From Pseudomonadota bacterium (lineage in GTDB: Bacteria; Pseudomonadota; Alphaproteobacteria; Acetobacterales; Acetobacteraceae), in assembly GCA_021826565.1 (NCBI GenBank), contig JAKAZJ010000047.1, forward strand, positions 1 through 8,934: a stretch of DNA of 8,934 nucleotides. The letters are read 5' to 3'. Positions 6,402 to 8,934 of the stretch are shown piece by piece. The stretch's first letter is position 1, and each line of letters begins with the position of its first letter. The notes under the pieces were generated by a model that saw only the letters and a program-made list of their open reading frames with translations, was not told the origin of the DNA and did no database searches. The translations under genes and the position numbers were made by a program.

Positions 6402-8366
6402 TCATGCCGCGCGTGGTTTCGCCTCGCGGCTTTCCGCCAGGTGATCGAAGCTCCGCCGATACGTGCCGAGGCCCATGGTCTGCGAGCGCAGCTCGATGAT
6501 CAGATCATGCAGCTCCGCCGCCGGGACCAGCGCCTCCACCTCATCCCACCCGGCCCAGCCGGGCTTTTCGGCGTAGCCCAGGATCTGCCCGCGCCGCCCG
6601 CTCAGCAGCCGTTGCGCGCGGGCGGTGAATTCGTTCGGCACGCAGACCGAGACGCGGTCGATCGGTTCCAGCAGCACCGGGTCCGCCGCTGCCAATCCTT
6701 CCTTCATCGCGATCTGGGTTGCGGTCTTGAATGCCATGTCGGAGCTATCGACGCTGTGGAACTGTCCGTCGGTCAGGGTGACCGAGATATCCACCACCGG
6801 GTAGCCGAACGGACCCTTGCGCGCCGCGTCCTCGGCCGCCTCGCCCACGGCGGGGATGAAATTGCGCGGCACCGACCCGCCCACCACCTTGTCGATGAAG
6901 GCGAACCCGGCGCCGCGTTCGCGCGGCGCGATGTCGATCTTCACATCCGCAAACTGGCCATGCCCGCCGGTCTGGCGTTTCAGCCGGCCGTGCTGGTGCA
7001 CCGCGATGCGGATGGTTTCCTTGAACGAGACTTCGGGCCGTGCGGTGGTCAGCTTCAGGGCATAGTTGCGGGCCAGGCGCTCGATCGCGGTGTTCAGATG
7101 AATCTCGCCCTGGCCGGCCAGCACGGTCTGCCCGGTGGTCGGGTCGTGGGTTATCGACAGCGAGGGGTCTTCCTCGATCAGGCGCTGGATCGCGCTGGAT
7201 AGTTTGACATCGTCCTTGCGGTCCGTGGTGGCGATCGCCAGCGCATAGACGGGCGCGGGCGGCGCGGGAAAGGGCAGCGGGTCCGCAGCACCGAGGGAGA
7301 TTGCCGCCCCCGTCGCCACCGGATCCAGCCGGCCGAGCAGCACCGTGTCCCCGGCCATCGCTTCGGCCACTTTCGCCGATTCGCCGCTGGGCACACGATA
7401 GATTCCCCCTAACCGCGTGCCGGCCAGGGTCGCGCCGTCTTTCACCCCGCCGCGCCAGACCCGCGCCCAGGACAGTTTGCCGGTGTGCCCGGCATAGACG
7501 GTCTTGAACACCTGCAACAATGGCGCGCCGGCGGCGGCGATACCCTTGCGCGCAGCCGTTTCGGTCACGTCCGGCGTGTCGTGACGCAGCGCCTTCCACA
7601 ACCGGCGGATGCCGCCCGCCTGCTCGGCGGTTCCCACCAGCACCTCGGTCACGGCCCCGGCGGCCAGGTCCTTGCGCAGATCGGCATAAATCTCACCCGG
7701 GGTCGGCGCGATATCCTCCAACAGCTTTTCCAGCAGCGCGTCGTCATGATCCGCCAGGGTCTCGACCAGCTTCGATTTCGCATCCCGCTCGGCCGCGGTC
7801 ATCGCCGAGGGAATCTGGATCAGCTCCGAGGGCTGGCCTTTGCGATAGCGATAGGCGCGTTCCGAAACGACATCGACGTAGCCGGTGACGGCGGCGCCTT
7901 CCGCGATCGGCACCTGACGCAGCACCAGCGGCGCGGCGGCGAAGGCCTGCAACGCCGCCAGCGTATCGCGCAGGCTGCCCTCCAGCGTGTCGATCTTGTT
8001 GATGAATACCAGATGCGGCACGCCGGCATCCGCCAGCGCCTTCAGCAGCGGCGCGGTGGACAGCGCGCGTGCCGGGGCCGGTTCGCAGACCAGGACCGCC
8101 AGGTCCACCGCGGCCAGCGCGGCGGCGGTCTCATGGGCGAATTCGATCGAGCCGGGGCAGTCCAGGATCGCCCAGGAATCCCCCATATAAGTGCAGTGGC
8201 CCAGGCGGAGTTCGGTGGTCATCGGCCGGTTGCGCGGATCGGCGGGGTGCTTCACCGGGGTGCCGGCGGCCTCCATCAGCGCCTCGAACAGGGTGGATTT
8301 GCCGGCGCCGGTGGGACCGATCAGGGCCACCGAGCGGGGACTTCTGCCGTTTGGGGTTCCGGACAT
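6402..8366 (-). CDS. EF-G-like translational GTPase (elongation factor G paralogue)
   Basis: This 654-residue protein has the EF-G domain order but is shorter than canonical EF-G (about 690-700) and diverged in its GTPase motifs. G1 is GPTGAGKST (17-25) instead of AHxDxGKTT. The switch I region is PMTTE (48-52). G3 is DCPGS (69-73), with serine replacing the catalytic histidine of DTPGH. G4 is NKID (123-126). Later come domain II (VFKTVYAGHTGKLSWARVWRG), domain III (AIQRLIEEDPSL, then GQGEIHLNTAIERL) and domain IV with GGHGQFADVKI. Domain V ends in SQTMGLGTYRRSFDHL. I recall DCPGS from alphaproteobacterial EF-G-like paralogues, so it is probably a clade trait. Its role, perhaps a ribosome-associated stress or recycling factor, is not known from the sequence. 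The ATG has an excellent GGGAGG (8374-8379), seven bases upstream. It is probably not the housekeeping fusA, which normally sits with rpsL, rpsG and tuf. Confidence 0.92.
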   Translation of the reverse strand: MSGTPNGRSPRSVALIGPTGAGKSTLFEALMEAAGTPVKHPADPRNRPMTTELRLGHCTYMGDSWAILDCPGSIEFAHETAAALAAVDLAVLVCEPAPARALSTAPLLKALADAGVPHLVFINKIDTLEGSLRDTLAALQAFAAAPLVLRQVPIAEGAAVTGYVDVVSERAYRYRKGQPSELIQIPSAMTAAERDAKSKLVETLADHDDALLEKLLEDIAPTPGEIYADLRKDLAAGAVTEVLVGTAEQAGGIRRLWKALRHDTPDVTETAARKGIAAAGAPLLQVFKTVYAGHTGKLSWARVWRGGVKDGATLAGTRLGGIYRVPSGESAKVAEAMAGDTVLLGRLDPVATGAAISLGAADPLPFPAPPAPVYALAIATTDRKDDVKLSSAIQRLIEEDPSLSITHDPTTGQTVLAGQGEIHLNTAIERLARNYALKLTTARPEVSFKETIRIAVHQHGRLKRQTGGHGQFADVKIDIAPRERGAGFAFIDKVVGGSVPRNFIPAVGEAAEDAARKGPFGYPVVDISVTLTDGQFHSVDSSDMAFKTATQIAMKEGLAAADPVLLEPIDRVSVCVPNEFTARAQRLLSGRRGQILGYAEKPGWAGWDEVEALVPAAELHDLIIELRSQTMGLGTYRRSFDHLAESREAKPRAA

Positions 8367-8385
8367 GATGGCGCCTCCCTCGGTT

Positions 8386-8412
8386 CGGGGCGCCGGCGGG
8401 CGCGGCGCCCCG
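8386..8412 (-). other. GC-rich hairpin between the DUF3445 gene and the EF-G-like gene
   Basis: CGGGGCGCC (8386-8394) and GGCGCCCCG (8404-8412) are perfect 9-base arms around a 9-base loop. The hairpin lies in the 103-base gap between the DUF3445 stop and the EF-G-like start, and ends six bases before the EF-G-like Shine-Dalgarno. In the leftward transcript no U-tract follows, so it is a poor intrinsic terminator. It could be a leader structure, an mRNA stabiliser or a pause site. No other clear promoter element is visible in this gap. Confidence 0.45.
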
Positions 8413-8469
8413 GGTGCGCGATGCTACGCCGCCGGGCGGGGCGACGGGAAGCCCGCGATGAGCCGCGCG

Positions 8470-8934
8470 TCAGGCATGCGCATCCAGGAACGCCAGGGCG
8501 GTGTCGCGGAAGGCGGTCAGGCTTTTGTAACGCGCGGTCGCGTCCGGCAGCGCGCGGAGGGCGGCGGCCAGCCGGGCACGCTCTGGCGCGGCGGCCAGCC
8601 GCGAGAACGCGGCAACCTGCACGCGGATCGTGAACAGGATGACACCGGAGATGGCCAGGCGGCGCAGCGTCTGGCGCTCTACGCGCAGCCATAATCGGTC
8701 CCCGGCATCGGCTTTGGTGATGACGGTGCCCGCGGCCGGCGCCGCCGGCTGGAACAGGGCGGGGTCATCCACCACCCCCCAGTTCGCGCGTTGGACGATA
8801 CGGCCGGCGCGCAGCGCGGACAGAAACCGGTCCACCGGGCCGGCCAGCCGGTCCGCGTAGCCGGGCACGGGGTGGTGCACAGCGGTCAGAGGGCGACCGG
8901 GCTTCTCGGTCAGGCGCCAGCGGCTGGGAAAACA
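8470..8934 (-). CDS. DUF3445 / haem-dependent oxidative N-demethylase family protein (N-terminus beyond window edge)
   Basis: The frame is open from the right edge to a TGA at 8470-8472, giving the last 154 residues of a protein normally about twice that length. Family blocks are CFPSRWRLTEKPGRPL at the visible start, VHHPVPGYADRLAGPVDRFL, RANWGVVDD and LRVERQTLRRLAISGVILFTIRV. The final stretch, about 60 residues long, is mostly alpha-helical in composition. Characterised members bind haem in a PAS-like domain and oxidatively demethylate secondary amines such as dimethylamine; this member's substrate is unknown. A GTG at 8880 could be called as a start, but coding similarity continues upstream to the edge, so that would be a false truncation. 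The EF-G-like gene follows on the same strand after 103 bases and is probably separate functionally. Confidence 0.85.
   Translation of the reverse strand, partial: CFPSRWRLTEKPGRPLTAVHHPVPGYADRLAGPVDRFLSALRAGRIVQRANWGVVDDPALFQPAAPAAGTVITKADAGDRLWLRVERQTLRRLAISGVILFTIRVQVAAFSRLAAAPERARLAAALRALPDATARYKSLTAFRDTALAFLDAHA

Noticed and set aside
4684..6444. A 586-codon rightward open frame antisense to the dehydratase and overlapping the regulator gene
   Set aside because: It is rich in His, Arg, Gly and Ala without family motifs and overlies two well-supported genes. Long shadow frames are expected at this GC content.
7485..8633. A 382-codon rightward open frame antisense to the EF-G-like gene
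   Set aside because: It is the low-complexity complement of a strongly conserved GTPase gene, with no ribosome-binding site or motif.

Overview
The window is very GC-rich coding DNA (roughly two-thirds G+C or more by eye) with short gaps. It looks like the chromosome of an alphaproteobacterium, possibly Acetobacteraceae. That guess rests on base composition, the sugar-acid dehydratase/RraA pair and an EF-G paralogue whose G3 motif is DCPGS; no rRNA or other lineage marker is present. There are nine protein genes, two cut by the window edges. I see no RNA gene, mobile element, CRISPR array or gene-free stretch above 300 bases.

Region 1 (1-3106). A leftward FAD-dependent halogenase-like oxidoreductase runs off the left edge. 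Only 12 bases separate it from a rightward set of a DPM1-like family 2 glycosyltransferase, paaA and paaB. A halogenase-like flavoprotein beside this type of glycosyltransferase recalls aryl-polyene/xanthomonadin pigment clusters, so the left edge may border such a locus. PaaA and PaaB are intact subunits of the phenylacetyl-CoA epoxidase, but paaC, paaD and paaE do not follow. A small hairpin covers the paaA ribosome-binding site.

Region 2 (3123-6376). This is a compact sugar-acid catabolic module. An IlvD/Edd-type (L-arabonate dehydratase-like) dehydratase and an RraA-fold protein form a leftward, translationally coupled pair. A divergent GntR/FCD regulator lies across an 85-base intergenic region holding operator-like inverted and direct repeats and a perfect TTGACA -35 box facing the dehydratase. 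The likely logic is that the regulator represses the pair until a sugar acid or its keto-acid product is present.

Region 3 (6402-8934). An EF-G-like translational GTPase paralogue is preceded by a strong GC hairpin. Upstream of it, on the same strand, is the C-terminal part of a DUF3445 protein (haem-dependent oxidative N-demethylase family), cut by the right edge.

No clearly new system is visible. The best leads are the paaAB pair without paaCDE behind a glycosyltransferase, the halogenase signature of the left-edge flavoprotein, and an RraA-like enzyme lacking the aldolase metal-ligand aspartate.
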